A stretch of DNA of 64,000 bases from Lachnospiraceae bacterium MD329 (GCA_010206265.1 VIQV01000029.1:62001-126000), one strand, 5' to 3'. Numbered from the stretch's first letter, positions 35,500 through 42,581 are shown. Notes: generated by a model not told the origin, from the letters alone. Numbers and translations: made by a program.

Positions 35500-35682
35500 T
35501 TATAATTCTTCGCAAATTGCGTGTTTAAAAAGTTCCAGTATTCCTAACATCATTGCAGGAGAACAAATTCCTTCAACAACCTGCGGCGAACTGTTACCCT
35601 GTTCACCTGTCAGCATAACGGCAATCATATTATCCTCAATGTGAACAACCTTACCGTCCTTTTCAATTGTTACCTTATACAT
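35500..35682 (-). CDS. Small hypothetical phage protein
   Basis: 60 residues from the ATG at 35682 after GAAAGGAAG. MYKVTIEKDGKVVHIEDN begins like a small beta-sheet protein; a hydrophobic helix follows. No known family. Confidence 0.65.
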   Translation of the reverse strand: MYKVTIEKDGKVVHIEDNMIAVMLTGEQGNSSPQVVEGICSPAMMLGILELFKHAICEEL

Positions 35683-35729
35683 ATTTTCACTTCCTTTCAT
35701 AATATTTAGCTTGTCCTTACATTCGGGGC

Positions 35730-35939
35730 TTATGCCCCTTTCTTTTGTTCTGCTCTCAAATCTCTTTGATAACCGTCGAATAAAATTTTTGCAATCTTGT
35801 TTATACAGTCCTGCTGTTCCTCTTTGGGCGGGTTAGGATTTCCGCTTACACGTATTACACCCGTTTCACCCAAGCATTTTTCCTGTACAATCTTATCGTC
35901 TGTAAGCTCTACAAGTTTATAACCGTCAAGCAGTTTCAT
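35730..35939 (-). CDS. Small hypothetical phage protein
   Basis: 69 residues from the ATG at 35939 after GGGGGTGG. Contains LLDGYKLVELTDDKIVQEK and a C-terminal amphipathic helix. No known family. Confidence 0.6.
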   Translation of the reverse strand: MKLLDGYKLVELTDDKIVQEKCLGETGVIRVSGNPNPPKEEQQDCINKIAKILFDGYQRDLRAEQKKGA

Positions 35940-35991
35940 TTTATCCACCCCCTTGTTAATTATTATGAAATACTGATTTTGTCCTATTACA

Positions 35992-36020
35992 TTGCAAATA
36001 TTGTAATATTATGGTATACT
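35992..36020 (+). promoter_or_regulatory. Promoter of the 67-aa regulator-like gene
   Basis: TTGCAA, 17-base spacer, TATACT; the spacer contains AATATT-like dyads. Confidence 0.6.
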
Positions 36021-36045
36021 CACCTTAGAAAGCGAGGTGATTATA

Positions 36046-36249
36046 ATGGAGGCTCTAAAGCAATATATTATTGATTTTTCTAATAAAAACGGTAAATATG
36101 CAAGTATGTGCATTATCAATGTAGCCAAAGCATTAAACATTGATGAAGATACCTTAGATGTTATGCTTAGAAAATTGGTTGCTGATGAATTTATAATATG
36201 CTCATTACCTGCTGACAATAAAATTTATGAATTTTATTTAAATCAATAA
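36046..36249 (+). CDS. Small winged-helix-like protein
   Basis: 67 residues, MEALKQYIIDFSNKNGKYAS start 6 bases after GAGGTG. SMCIINVAKALNIDEDTLDV and KLVADEFIICSLP fit a small winged helix. It is transcribed alone from its own promoter, opposite to its neighbours, so it may be expressed in the lysogen. Confidence 0.6.
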   Translation: MEALKQYIIDFSNKNGKYASMCIINVAKALNIDEDTLDVMLRKLVADEFIICSLPADNKIYEFYLNQ

Positions 36250-36269
36250 TTGTCAATATAGGAGTTGTA

Positions 36270-36497
36270 TTACTTGTCAGAATACAACTCCCAATCCTCT
36301 TTTAAAATATCCTCTGCCTTAGGATTCCATCTTGGCGCAGGAATTTTCTCACAGTTGCTTCCTAATTTATATCCTATTGGTATTACTAAATAACATTCTT
36401 TTGTGTTTGTTGGTAATAAATAATTGTGTTTACAAGATGTATTTCTTATTCCTATACCCTTATCCATCGCTTCTCTCGTCGCATTAATAATATTCAT
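36270..36497 (-). CDS. Tad2-like protein (DUF2829 pattern), candidate anti-Thoeris
   Basis: 75 residues from the ATG at 36497 after GGGGGTGTG. It keeps the family layout: MNIINATREAMDKGIGI, a central YLLPTNTKECYLVIP, and the ending RWNPKAEDILKEDWELY that matches the WxPxxEDxLxxDWE signature of DUF2829. Tad2 proteins sequester signalling nucleotides of the Thoeris defence system. Assignment is by motif recognition only. It is the first early gene next to the lysogeny switch, a place where phage counter-defence genes are common. Confidence 0.6.
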   Translation of the reverse strand: MNIINATREAMDKGIGIRNTSCKHNYLLPTNTKECYLVIPIGYKLGSNCEKIPAPRWNPKAEDILKEDWELYSDK

Positions 36498-36531
36498 ATC
36501 ACACACCCCCTTTTCTTTTTTTCGTGCACTA

Positions 36532-36732
36532 TTAGTACACCTCACATCCAAAAAAAATATCCTCTACACTTCTTTTAAAATATTGAGCTATTTTGATTTT
36601 AATCTCATCTCTTGGTATGCGTTGACCGCGCTCATACATAGCCTACGAGGATTTTGTTATTCCTATTTCCGCAGCAATTTGGTCTTGCGACTTGTCTCCA
36701 CGCAATGCTTTCAATTTTTCATTATATGGCAT
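36532..36732 (-). pseudogene. Cro-like XRE repressor interrupted by an amber codon
   Basis: Starts MPYNEKLKALRGDKSQDQIA after GGAGG; the helix-turn-helix continues AAEIGITKSS, then TAG, then AMYERGQRIPRDEIKIKIAQ and a normal end at 36532. The frame is otherwise intact and one base change would restore it. It faces the CI-like gene across shared operators, so it is the former cro gene. Confidence 0.8.
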
Positions 36733-36753
36733 TTTAATCACCTCCTGCTATTA

Positions 36754-36869
36754 TAATACACTATATGTGCACAATTGTCAATAGATTTTTGCGTTAAAGA
36801 TATACAAAATTATTCTGCACTTTTTGTGCACATTACATATTGATTTTTTAAACACAATTTGTGTATAAT
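36754..36869. promoter_or_regulatory. Divergent lysogeny switch with repeated operators
   Basis: TGTGCACA occurs at 36766-36773 and 36825-36832, and the related dyad ACACAATTTGTGT at 36852-36864. Leftward promoter: TTGACA with TATTAT/TATAAT before cro. Rightward promoter: TTGATT at 36840, 18-base spacer, TATAAT at 36864, overlapping the third site. The layout is that of a CI/Cro operator region. Confidence 0.8.
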
Positions 36870-36894
36870 ATTTTACAGAAAGGTGGTGACATAT

Positions 36895-37359
36895 GTGTCC
36901 AAATTTCACATTCGATTAAGGGAACTACGGCAATCCCGTGGCATATCCATGCAAAAGCTTGCAAAATATCTTGGAATTTCAAAGAGCAGTATTAATATGT
37001 ATGAACGTGGAGAACGCGAACCGGGATTAGATATGATTGAAGCTATTGCAGATTTTTTCAATGTTGATGTTGATTATTTACTTGGAAAATGTAATATTCC
37101 AAATAAAGCCTTAGTTAGTGGATACACTCTTCCCGAAATCAAACCGCCCTCAGAGGTTGACCCCGACCAATTTGTATTAGATATGTATAAAAAATTGGAC
37201 GTTGAGGACAAAGCCGAAATACGCGGTGAAATGAAGCAAATGCTTAAAGGCTCTAAATATAAGAAAAAGAAATCAGATATAAATGCCGTATTTCATACTA
37301 ACAGTACCGATGATGATAGCGCAACGCTTGCGCTACAAACTACAACCTCTAAAAATTAA
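36895..37359 (+). CDS. CI-like XRE repressor
   Basis: About 154 residues from the GTG at 36895 after AGGTGG. The helix-turn-helix is MQKLAKYLGISKSSINMYER with EREPGLDMIEAIADFFNVDV. The C-terminal part (DMYKKLDVEDKAEIRGEMKQ) is short and not a LexA-like peptidase, so induction would need a partner. It should repress the early promoter and control its own. Confidence 0.85.
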   Translation: MSKFHIRLRELRQSRGISMQKLAKYLGISKSSINMYERGEREPGLDMIEAIADFFNVDVDYLLGKCNIPNKALVSGYTLPEIKPPSEVDPDQFVLDMYKKLDVEDKAEIRGEMKQMLKGSKYKKKKSDINAVFHTNSTDDDSATLALQTTTSKN

Positions 37360-37443
37360 GTTACAAAAATGGACAGATAAACATTTTATATATGAACTAT
37401 GGATAATTCGGAAACGGAAATAAATATATTGAGGAGAAAATAT

Positions 37444-37704
37444 ATGAGCCAGATTGAGAAACTAATATATTCTGTTATATGCGGACATCAGGATAAAAAT
37501 ATAAAATTTCAAGATTTACAGCATTTATTAAGACATATGGGTTTTCGTGAACGTATACGAGGTGACCACTTCATATATACTAAAGAAGGTATTATTGAAA
37601 AAATCAATATCCAGCCCAACGGAACGGGCGCAAAACCGTATCAAGTAAAACAGGTTAGAAATATTATATTAAAATATGGTTTAGGAGGTAAACAAGATGT
37701 ATAA
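37444..37704 (+). CDS. hicA: HicA-type mRNA interferase toxin
   Basis: 86 residues from the ATG at 37444 after GAGGAG. KFQDLQHLLRHMGFRERIRG with the catalytic histidine in GDHFIYTK and AKPYQVKQVRNIILKYGL is the HicA fold. It cleaves mRNA. It overlaps hicB by 8 bases. Its place beside the repressor means it is likely expressed in the lysogen. Confidence 0.88.
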   Translation: MSQIEKLIYSVICGHQDKNIKFQDLQHLLRHMGFRERIRGDHFIYTKEGIIEKINIQPNGTGAKPYQVKQVRNIILKYGLGGKQDV

Positions 37705-37906
37705 CTATGAAATCATTTTATATTGGAGTGAAGATGATAATTCATTTATCGCCGAAGTTCCCGAACTTCCGGGTTGTATGGCTGACGGCAAAACACGAAA
37801 AGAGGCTATTGAAAACGCAGAACGAATTATTGATGAATGGATTGAAATAGCTCAGGAAGATGGAGAAGTTATTCCTACTCCCAAAGGCAAACTTATGTAT
37901 GCATAA
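37697..37906 (+). CDS. hicB: HicB-type antitoxin
   Basis: 69 residues. EDDNSFIAEVPELPGCMADG and TRKEAIENAERIIDEWIEIA are the HicB partial RNase H-like signature. It neutralises HicA. No separate DNA-binding domain is present. Confidence 0.92.
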   Translation: MYNYEIILYWSEDDNSFIAEVPELPGCMADGKTRKEAIENAERIIDEWIEIAQEDGEVIPTPKGKLMYA

Positions 37907-37944
37907 TAGAAAATCCCCCGACTATCGCCAAACAGCCGGAGGAC

Positions 37945-38011
37945 GAAGTGTATTATATGATATAATAACACCTTAGACAAGTAATATTATATCATATACA
38001 CTTCTTTTTTT
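37945..38011 (+). terminator. Long inverted-repeat terminator after hicAB
   Basis: GAAGTGTATTATATGATATAAT pairs with ATTATATCATATACACTTC (3-base bulge), then seven T. It separates hicAB from the integrase. Confidence 0.8.
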
Positions 38012-38042
38012 CAATAAGTTTTTACAAAGGAGTGTATTTTTT

Positions 38043-39572
38043 ATGTTTTTTTCTTCTTATAAAGACAGTGTTGCTGTCTATTTGAGAAAATCGCGTATGG
38101 ACCCTGACACTGAAAGCGTTGATGAAACACTTGAACGCCATAGCGACACACTGCTAAAACTCGCTGCTAAGCTTGAATTAAATATTGTTGAAATATATAA
38201 GGAAGTTGTATCGGGCGACGGTTTATTTACCCGCCCCGAAATGTGTCGGCTTTTGCAGGACGTGGAGCAGGATAAATACAGCGCGGTTTGCTGTATGGAG
38301 ATTGACCGTCTGGGACGTTCCTCGCAAAAAGACGGCGGAATCATACTCGAAACATTTCAGGAACATAACGTACATATCATAACACCAAATAAGACATATG
38401 ACTTAAATAACGAAATAGACGAACAATCGGTAGAAATGCAGTCTTTCATTGCGCGTCAGGAATTGAAATCAATTAAACGCCGTTTGCGTAAAGGAGTTGA
38501 AAAATCGGTTGAATACGGCTGTCACGTTACCGACGTCCCCTACGGTTACCGCCGCGCGCATATTGACAAACGTCCTACGCTTGAAATATGCGAGGAAGAA
38601 GCTAATGTTATAAGAATGGTTTTTGATATGTATGTTAATCAGCATATGGGGAGCTACATAATAGCGGAAAAGCTTAATGCAATGGGGTATAAACCGCGGA
38701 AAAGCGATAAATTTTCACGGACCACAATACGCTTTTACCTGCAAAACCCTGTTTATATAGGTAAAATTGTATGGAATAAAAGAAAGCATTTAAAGAAAAA
38801 ATCTCCTTCGGATAAGCACCGTTCCGTACTTAATGATAATAAAGACTGGATTGTATCAGACGGCATACACCCTGCAATCATATCGCAGGAGCTTTTTGAC
38901 GAAGCGCAAAAAATACGTCTTACCAGAACACACCCACCTACATATACAGGAGAGCTGCGTAACCCATTCGCAGGGCTTATCTATTGTAAAAATTGCGGCA
39001 ACGCTATTCAGAGGCAATACTCCAAAAAAGGAGGAAACCGCCTGCTTTGTACGACCACTGGCTGTACAAGAAGTATTCGGGCTGAATATGTTGAAAAGTA
39101 TTTGATTGATTTTCTCAAACAAATACTCTCAGACTATGAAACCACATTAGAAAACCATTCCCGAAACGAAAATAATAATCAAAAAGAACTACTGCGAAAT
39201 ACTATCCGCGGACTGAAAAATAATCTTCAATCGCTTAATACGCAAAAATCTAAACTGCACGATTTATTGGAGCAAGATGTTTATAGTATTTCTACCTTTC
39301 TTGAACGCAGTAAAGTTATTGCCGATAAGATTCAGGCTGCCGAAAAGTCTTTGCAGGAAAACGAACGTAAACTGTCAGAACTCGAACAAACTCCGCCGAT
39401 GAAAGAGGCTGTACCGATTTTGAAAAAACTTTTAATTCACTATGATAACCTTTCCGCCGCCGAAAAGAATTTACTTCTTAAACAGATGATAAGCAAAATA
39501 TACTACTCGCATACTAAGGAACAAAACAGTAATGAATGTTCACTTGAAATAGAACTTAAATACACATTATAA
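38043..39572 (+). CDS. int: Large serine integrase of the prophage
   Basis: 509 residues. Catalytic serine in AVYLRKSRMD (about residue 17), family arginines in CMEIDRLGRSSQ, a recombinase domain (VPYGYRRAHIDKRPTLEI), a zinc-ribbon (YCKNCGNAIQ with LLCTTTGC) and a C-terminal coiled coil. It joins attP and attB by a 2-base staggered cut. Its attP can be reconstructed from the two junctions. It lies 4.4 kb from attR instead of next to it, because the cargo block intervenes. Confidence 0.95.
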   Translation: MFFSSYKDSVAVYLRKSRMDPDTESVDETLERHSDTLLKLAAKLELNIVEIYKEVVSGDGLFTRPEMCRLLQDVEQDKYSAVCCMEIDRLGRSSQKDGGIILETFQEHNVHIITPNKTYDLNNEIDEQSVEMQSFIARQELKSIKRRLRKGVEKSVEYGCHVTDVPYGYRRAHIDKRPTLEICEEEANVIRMVFDMYVNQHMGSYIIAEKLNAMGYKPRKSDKFSRTTIRFYLQNPVYIGKIVWNKRKHLKKKSPSDKHRSVLNDNKDWIVSDGIHPAIISQELFDEAQKIRLTRTHPPTYTGELRNPFAGLIYCKNCGNAIQRQYSKKGGNRLLCTTTGCTRSIRAEYVEKYLIDFLKQILSDYETTLENHSRNENNNQKELLRNTIRGLKNNLQSLNTQKSKLHDLLEQDVYSISTFLERSKVIADKIQAAEKSLQENERKLSELEQTPPMKEAVPILKKLLIHYDNLSAAEKNLLLKQMISKIYYSHTKEQNSNECSLEIELKYTL

Positions 39573-39600
39573 AAAGACACCCCGAAGGGTGTCTTTTATT
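39571..39600. terminator. Bidirectional terminator between int and moron 2
   Basis: AAAGACACCC-CGAA-GGGTGTCTTT, with T tracts in both directions. Confidence 0.85.
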
Positions 39601-40264
39601 TATTATGTTCTTTACTATCTTTTACTATTTCATATTTTTCGTTTGGTTTTCCATTTTTTGTTCCAATTTCTGGTATTATAGTTTGGAAATCATCACACTT
39701 TATATAGTACTTTCCATTACTAACGTATAGCCGTCCACCATTTAGTGCATAAACTAAATCATTATTCCACATATAATCATCTGTAACATTGATATATTCC
39801 ATTCTCCAATAAGTTTTATCGTCTGTCCAGCTCACAATCCACATATCAAACTTATTTTGTTTTATATCCAGCATCATAGAGTTCACATCTGTCAACAGAA
39901 AATATTCTATGGAGTTACCATCTTTGTAAATAGAAAAACCACCCTTTGTTTTTTCTCCAGAATTAGCAACACTAATTTCAATTGGTCCTGTTTCATTTTG
40001 TGCAGTGTTTGTAACTGGTACTTCACCAACATATATAATACCATTCTCAAATCCGACATCAAACCCCATTTTGTCACCTATATCTCTCAGCTTAAAATAG
40101 GTACTTCCCTCAATGTTATAGCCTTCCATTTGTACATTTTGTCCGTTTACCTTAATAGGAAACGTATTTTCCGTTGCCGTGTATGACGCAGCCATTGCCC
40201 CTACGGTGCTTGCTATTATAACTCCACTGATAAAGCAAGCAATGTTACTTGTGATTTTTTTCAT
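39596..40264 (-). CDS. Secreted protein with copper-amine-oxidase N-domain-like stalk (phage moron 2)
   Basis: 222 residues, ATG after AGGAGG. Signal peptide MKKITSNIACFISGVIIAS with cleavage near GAMAAS, then FPIKVNGQNVQMEGYNIEGS and TYFKLRDIGDKMG, closely matching the domain at 10539-11144. The C-terminal domain (GGFSIYKDGNSIEYFLLTDV) differs. A lysogenic-conversion surface protein is likely; target unknown. Confidence 0.8.
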   Translation of the reverse strand: MKKITSNIACFISGVIIASTVGAMAASYTATENTFPIKVNGQNVQMEGYNIEGSTYFKLRDIGDKMGFDVGFENGIIYVGEVPVTNTAQNETGPIEISVANSGEKTKGGFSIYKDGNSIEYFLLTDVNSMMLDIKQNKFDMWIVSWTDDKTYWRMEYINVTDDYMWNNDLVYALNGGRLYVSNGKYYIKCDDFQTIIPEIGTKNGKPNEKYEIVKDSKEHNK

Positions 40265-40407
40265 ATCCTTTTCCTCCTAAGATTTATATTATGAGTTTTG
40301 TCACATAAAGATTATAACATAATCAGCCCTTTTAGTCAATATAAATTCTATTAGTGTATTTTATTTTGTGGCTATCAGTCTATAATAAGGCTAAAAGGAG
40401 TGATTAT

Positions 40408-40740
40408 ATGGAATTTAACTATGTCGCTATGGGGCAGCGAATAAAAAAAGCTCGAAAAGAAAAAAGATTGACACAGGAACAATTAGCTGAATTATGTGAT
40501 TTATCGACAGCACATATAGGTCACGTTGAACGTGGCAGCAGGGCATTGTCTATTGAGACACTTGTAAAAATAGCTATGGTTTTAGAAATCAGCACAGATT
40601 ATATATTGTTAGATATAGTTACTGATAAAGATATGAATTTTGAAAAAATAACTGTTGCAATAGGTGAATACCCGCAGGAACATATAGACCGTTTTTATAA
40701 CATTATTAAAATTTTAGCCGATAATATAGAACGCATATAA
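40408..40740 (+). CDS. XRE-family regulator at the start of the cargo block
   Basis: 110 residues from the ATG at 40408 after AAAGGAGTG. The helix-turn-helix is LTQEQLAELCDLSTAHIGHV with ERGSRALSIETLVKIAMVLE; the C-terminus is helical (HIDRFYNIIKILADNIERI). Typical small chromosomal/phage repressor. No operator could be assigned. Confidence 0.85.
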   Translation: MEFNYVAMGQRIKKARKEKRLTQEQLAELCDLSTAHIGHVERGSRALSIETLVKIAMVLEISTDYILLDIVTDKDMNFEKITVAIGEYPQEHIDRFYNIIKILADNIERI

Positions 40741-40779
40741 AAAATTTTCAAAAAAACCTTGACACCCAGCATTACACTC

Positions 40780-40808
40780 TTGCAAATATTGACATAATAT
40801 GCTATAAT
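40780..40808 (+). promoter_or_regulatory. Promoter of peptide mRNA A
   Basis: TTGCAA at 40780, 17-base spacer, extended -10 TGCTATAAT ending 40808. Confidence 0.7.
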
Positions 40809-40894
40809 ACAGCCATAGCAAGAGGGTATGCGGTTATTCTGACACCTTTTTAGAAATCGGTTACACCGAAATCTGATAGAATGGGGGTGTCAGT

Positions 40895-40969
40895 ATGGAT
40901 TTGAATTTAATTCTTGATGCGATAATCCTACTTATCATTCTCGATATAATAAAGAACATAAAAAAATAA
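40895..40969 (+). CDS. Hydrophobic 24-aa peptide A, type I toxin candidate
   Basis: ATG 4 bases after GGGGGTGTCAGT-type ribosome binding sequence. The peptide begins MDLNLILDAIILLIILD and ends in IKNIKK: one membrane-spanning helix with a basic C-terminus. The same MD-x-(N/D) start and LLIIL-(D/E)-I core recur in peptides C and D. The ribosome site is locked in an 8-bp perfect stem: CTGACACC (40839-40846) with GGTGTCAG (40886-40893). The mRNA 5' arm (40817-40840) pairs with its 3' arm (41027-41055) through two perfect 9-bp blocks. These are properties of type I toxin mRNAs that need processing before translation. Confidence 0.8.
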   Translation: MDLNLILDAIILLIILDIIKNIKK

Positions 40970-41055
40970 CCGCCTACTCTGATACAGTAGACGGTCTGTT
41001 CATTTTATGAACAACTAATACTCGTTAGAATAACCATTTAGGCTATCCTCTTGCT
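40960..41055 (-). ncRNA. Antisense RNA A, type I antitoxin candidate
   Basis: Minus-strand promoter: TTGACA (plus 41082-41087), 17-base spacer, TAGAAT (41059-41064). Terminator: CCGTCTACT/AGAGTAGGCGG stem and a T tract at 40960-40994, overlapping the last codons of peptide A. The RNA is fully complementary to the peptide mRNA 3' UTR, and its 5' segment resembles the mRNA 5' end. Confidence 0.75.
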
Positions 41056-41089
41056 TACATTCTATCATAAAAAAAAAGATATGTCAAGC

Positions 41090-41120
41090 AACGGCACCGC
41101 ATACGGTGTTATTTTTTTTA
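41090..41120 (+). terminator. Terminator of peptide mRNA A
   Basis: CACCG-CATA-CGGTG stem extended by wobble pairs, followed by eight T. Confidence 0.7.
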
Positions 41121-41138
41121 AATTTTTTGAAAAACCTC

Positions 41139-41168
41139 TTGACAATAGGTGTGTACCTATGCTATAAT
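41139..41168 (+). promoter_or_regulatory. Promoter B with palindromic operator
   Basis: TTGACA at 41139, 18-base spacer, TATAAT at 41163 with extended TG. The spacer is ATAGGT-GTGT-ACCTAT (41145-41160), a likely binding site for the RHH-like protein encoded downstream. Confidence 0.7.
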
Positions 41169-41221
41169 ATATATGTAATCAATTAAGGGCGGTTAGGTTA
41201 TTCCCTCGGAAAGGGGGAGTT

Positions 41222-41290
41222 ATGGAACAGATAATAATTGTGTTTTACATAATTCTATTGACCGTAATAGTCTTGAATAAAAAGAAATAA
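41222..41290 (+). CDS. Hydrophobic 22-aa peptide B, type I toxin candidate
   Basis: ATG after AAGGGGGAG. The peptide begins MEQIIIVFYIILLTVIV and ends LNKKK. It is a single hydrophobic helix with three terminal lysines. The mRNA start (41177-41193, AATCAATTAAGGGCGGT) is complementary to the 3' region at 41359-41374, repeating the end-pairing seen in cassette A. Confidence 0.75.
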   Translation: MEQIIIVFYIILLTVIVLNKKK

Positions 41291-41372
41291 CCGCACCTAA
41301 TGGTACGGCATTCCTTCCAAAATACTAGTTAAATGAGGGATGACCGTCTACCACAACGACCGCCCTTATTGA
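41279..41372 (-). ncRNA. Antisense RNA B, type I antitoxin candidate
   Basis: Minus-strand promoter TTGACA (plus 41401-41406), 18-base spacer, TATAAT (41377-41382). Terminator CCGTACC/GGTGCGG with a T tract at 41279-41308, overlapping the lysine codons of peptide B. Confidence 0.75.
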
Positions 41373-41399
41373 TTGCATTATATCATAGTAAGGAGGTGT

Positions 41400-41579
41400 T
41401 TGTCAATAGACGAAAAAAAAATTACACCTCAACAAAAATATGACAAAGCTAATACAACCCGTTATCAACTAAAATTGAATAATAAAACAGATGCTGACAT
41501 TATTCAAAAACTAAGTGAGGTTAAAAGTAAACAAGGATATATAAAAGAGTGTATCCGAAAAGATTTGTCTAAAAAGTAA
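41400..41579 (+). CDS. Small ribbon-helix-helix-like protein B
   Basis: 59 residues from a TTG closely behind AAGGAGGTG. After a charged start it reads YDKANTTRYQLKLNNKTDAD and IIQKLSEVKSKQGYIKECIR, a beta strand followed by two helices as in Arc/MetJ-type repressors. Probably represses promoter B through the palindrome in its spacer. The spacing to the ribosome site is short, so the start is uncertain. Confidence 0.7.
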   Translation: MSIDEKKITPQQKYDKANTTRYQLKLNNKTDADIIQKLSEVKSKQGYIKECIRKDLSKK

Positions 41580-41647
41580 AAATAGAGCGTTGCACCGCTA
41601 CCAACGAAAACAACGCTCTATACACACAATTCACGGAGAATTGATAA
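41577..41647 (-). ncRNA. Antisense RNA facing RHH gene B
   Basis: Minus-strand promoter TTGATT (plus 41675-41680), 17-base spacer, TATAAT (41652-41657); terminator stem TAGAGCGTTG/CAACGCTCTA (41583-41621) with T tract. It is complementary to the 3' UTR of the RHH transcript. Related copies occur at 42582 and 43278. Confidence 0.65.
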
Positions 41648-41680
41648 ATCTATTATATCATTTCTCCGTGAATAAATCAA

Positions 41681-41707
41681 GGCACTTCAAAAGAAGTGTC
41701 TTTTTTA
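41681..41707 (+). terminator. Terminator of the cassette B transcript
   Basis: GGCACTTC-AAAA-GAAGTGTC with six T. A related copy is at 42681-42707. Confidence 0.75.
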
Positions 41708-41710
41708 TTC

Positions 41711-41829
41711 TTGACAATTTTATAAATATATGATATAGTTTAGATAGTAAAGGAACGGTTTTAGCTGTTCCACTCTAATAAGCTTTAAGTAAGCCGCTTA
41801 GTTTGGTAGACAGGGCGGCTTATTTTTTT
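41711..41829 (+). ncRNA. Antisense RNA C with promoter, type I antitoxin candidate
   Basis: TTGACA at 41711, 17-base spacer, TATAGT at 41734; RNA from about 41746. It carries the hairpin GGAACGGTTTTAGCTGTTCC (41752-41771) and ends at AAGCCGC/GCGGCTT with seven T, over the stop of peptide C. A near copy lies exactly 1,000 bp downstream at 42711. Confidence 0.75.
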
Positions 41830-41894
41830 ATGTTCCTGATTATTTCAAGAATTATAAGTAATTCGATTATCCGAATAATTATATCAATATCCAT
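41820..41894 (-). CDS. Hydrophobic 24-aa peptide C, type I toxin candidate
   Basis: ATG 8 bases after GGGGGTG. It begins MDIDIIIRIIELLIILEII and ends RNIKK, homologous to peptides A and D. Its promoter is at 42015-42043 (minus strand). The mRNA 5' region contains the complement of plus 41955-41973 (GAACAGCCGCCACCGTTCC), which can pair with the 3' region over 41752-41771. Confidence 0.8.
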   Translation of the reverse strand: MDIDIIIRIIELLIILEIIRNIKK

Positions 41895-42014
41895 AATCGA
41901 CACCCCCTAACTTCTTTAGTACCGTTTTCACCTCCTAAATCAGTATAAAGGGCAGAACAGCCGCCACCGTTCCAGTATATCAAGGTCTCATAAATTTCTT
42001 TATCACCTTTTCAC

Positions 42015-42043
42015 ATTATACCATATTCGACAGAAAATGTACA
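42015..42043 (-). promoter_or_regulatory. Promoter of peptide mRNA C
   Basis: Minus strand TGTACA, 17-base spacer, extended -10 TGGTATAAT. The same elements recur at 42993-43021 for peptide D. Confidence 0.65.
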
Positions 42044-42089
42044 GTTTTTTATTTTTATAAAATTTTTTTGAAAATATTTCAAAAAAGAC

Positions 42090-42118
42090 TTGACTTTTAT
42101 ACGTACGTATGCTATAAT
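42090..42118 (+). promoter_or_regulatory. Promoter E with palindromic operator
   Basis: TTGACT at 42090, 17-base spacer, TATAAT at 42113. The spacer holds the perfect palindrome ATACGTACGTAT (42099-42110), a candidate site for the RHH-like protein at 42399. Confidence 0.7.
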
Positions 42119-42142
42119 ATATACAGAAAGCGAGGTGAGAAA

Positions 42143-42235
42143 GTGATTGAGTTAATAGAAAAACTTCTCGGATTGATAACATCAATAGTCAGCTTAGCGA
42201 CAGCGATTGTTGTACTTATCAAATCCAAGAAGTAA
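42143..42235 (+). CDS. Hydrophobic 30-aa peptide E1
   Basis: GTG 7 bases after GAGGTGAG. The peptide begins MIELIEKLLGLITSIVSLA and ends LIKSKK; one membrane helix with a basic tail, like holin-like toxin peptides. The start region GATTGAGTTA is perfectly complementary to TAACTCAATC at 42286-42295, which could hide the start codon. Confidence 0.7.
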   Translation: MIELIEKLLGLITSIVSLATAIVVLIKSKK

Positions 42236-42310
42236 CGAAAATCGGGGGACTTGTTCCCCCACCCTTTCGGGGGTTAAATATATTATAACTCAATCTAAAG
42301 AAATATGCAA
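42236..42310 (-). ncRNA. Short antisense RNA E (promoter and hairpin)
   Basis: Minus-strand TTGCAT (plus 42305-42310), 17-base spacer, TATAAT (42282-42287). About 15 bases on, two GC stems follow (CCC/GGG and GGGGGAACAAGTCCCCC) and then GATTTTCG over the stop of peptide E1. A very short antisense RNA is possible; the T tract is weak. Confidence 0.45.
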
Positions 42311-42391
42311 GTGATAAATTTAATTGCAAGCATTATTTCGGCAATAGCAAGCATTGTTGTTTTGATTGCAGTTATTCGCTGGAAGAAGTGA
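42305..42391 (+). CDS. Hydrophobic 28-aa peptide E2
   Basis: It begins MQVINLIASIISAIASIVV and ends AVIRWKK: a single membrane helix with a basic end, similar in style to E1. Upstream is only a weak ribosome site (AAAGAAAT). Its stop is followed within 10 bases by the RHH start, so the three frames form an operon. Confidence 0.6.
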   Translation: MQVINLIASIISAIASIVVLIAVIRWKK

Positions 42392-42398
42392 TGCAGAA

Positions 42399-42581
42399 AT
42401 GGAGAAAAAGGTAAAGTATTCTTCGCAAATAAAAAATTTGCGTACAAACTATGTACGGTTTCCTTTGGACTTAAAGCCTGATGTTTTGCAGCAATTTAAA
42501 GAAGTCTGCGAAAAAAGAGGGACAAAACCTACAACTGAAATTAAACGGTTTATACGTGAATTTTGTGAAGAAGAGAAATGA
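42399..42581 (+). CDS. Small ribbon-helix-helix-like protein E
   Basis: 60 residues from the ATG at 42399. NYVRFPLDLKPDVLQQFKEV and CEKRGTKPTTEIKRFIREF show the strand-helix-helix plan of Arc-like repressors. Probably regulates promoter E through ATACGTACGTAT. Confidence 0.75.
   Translation: MEKKVKYSSQIKNLRTNYVRFPLDLKPDVLQQFKEVCEKRGTKPTTEIKRFIREFCEEEK

Noticed and set aside
36009-36218. Minus-strand 69-residue frame at 36.0-36.2 kb
   Set aside because: The plus-strand frame in the same place has a proper promoter and ribosome binding site; this one has neither.
36532-36732. Use of TAG as a sense codon in the prophage
   Set aside because: Only one gene shows an internal TAG, and other frames in the window end normally at TAG, so a simple nonsense mutation is more likely.
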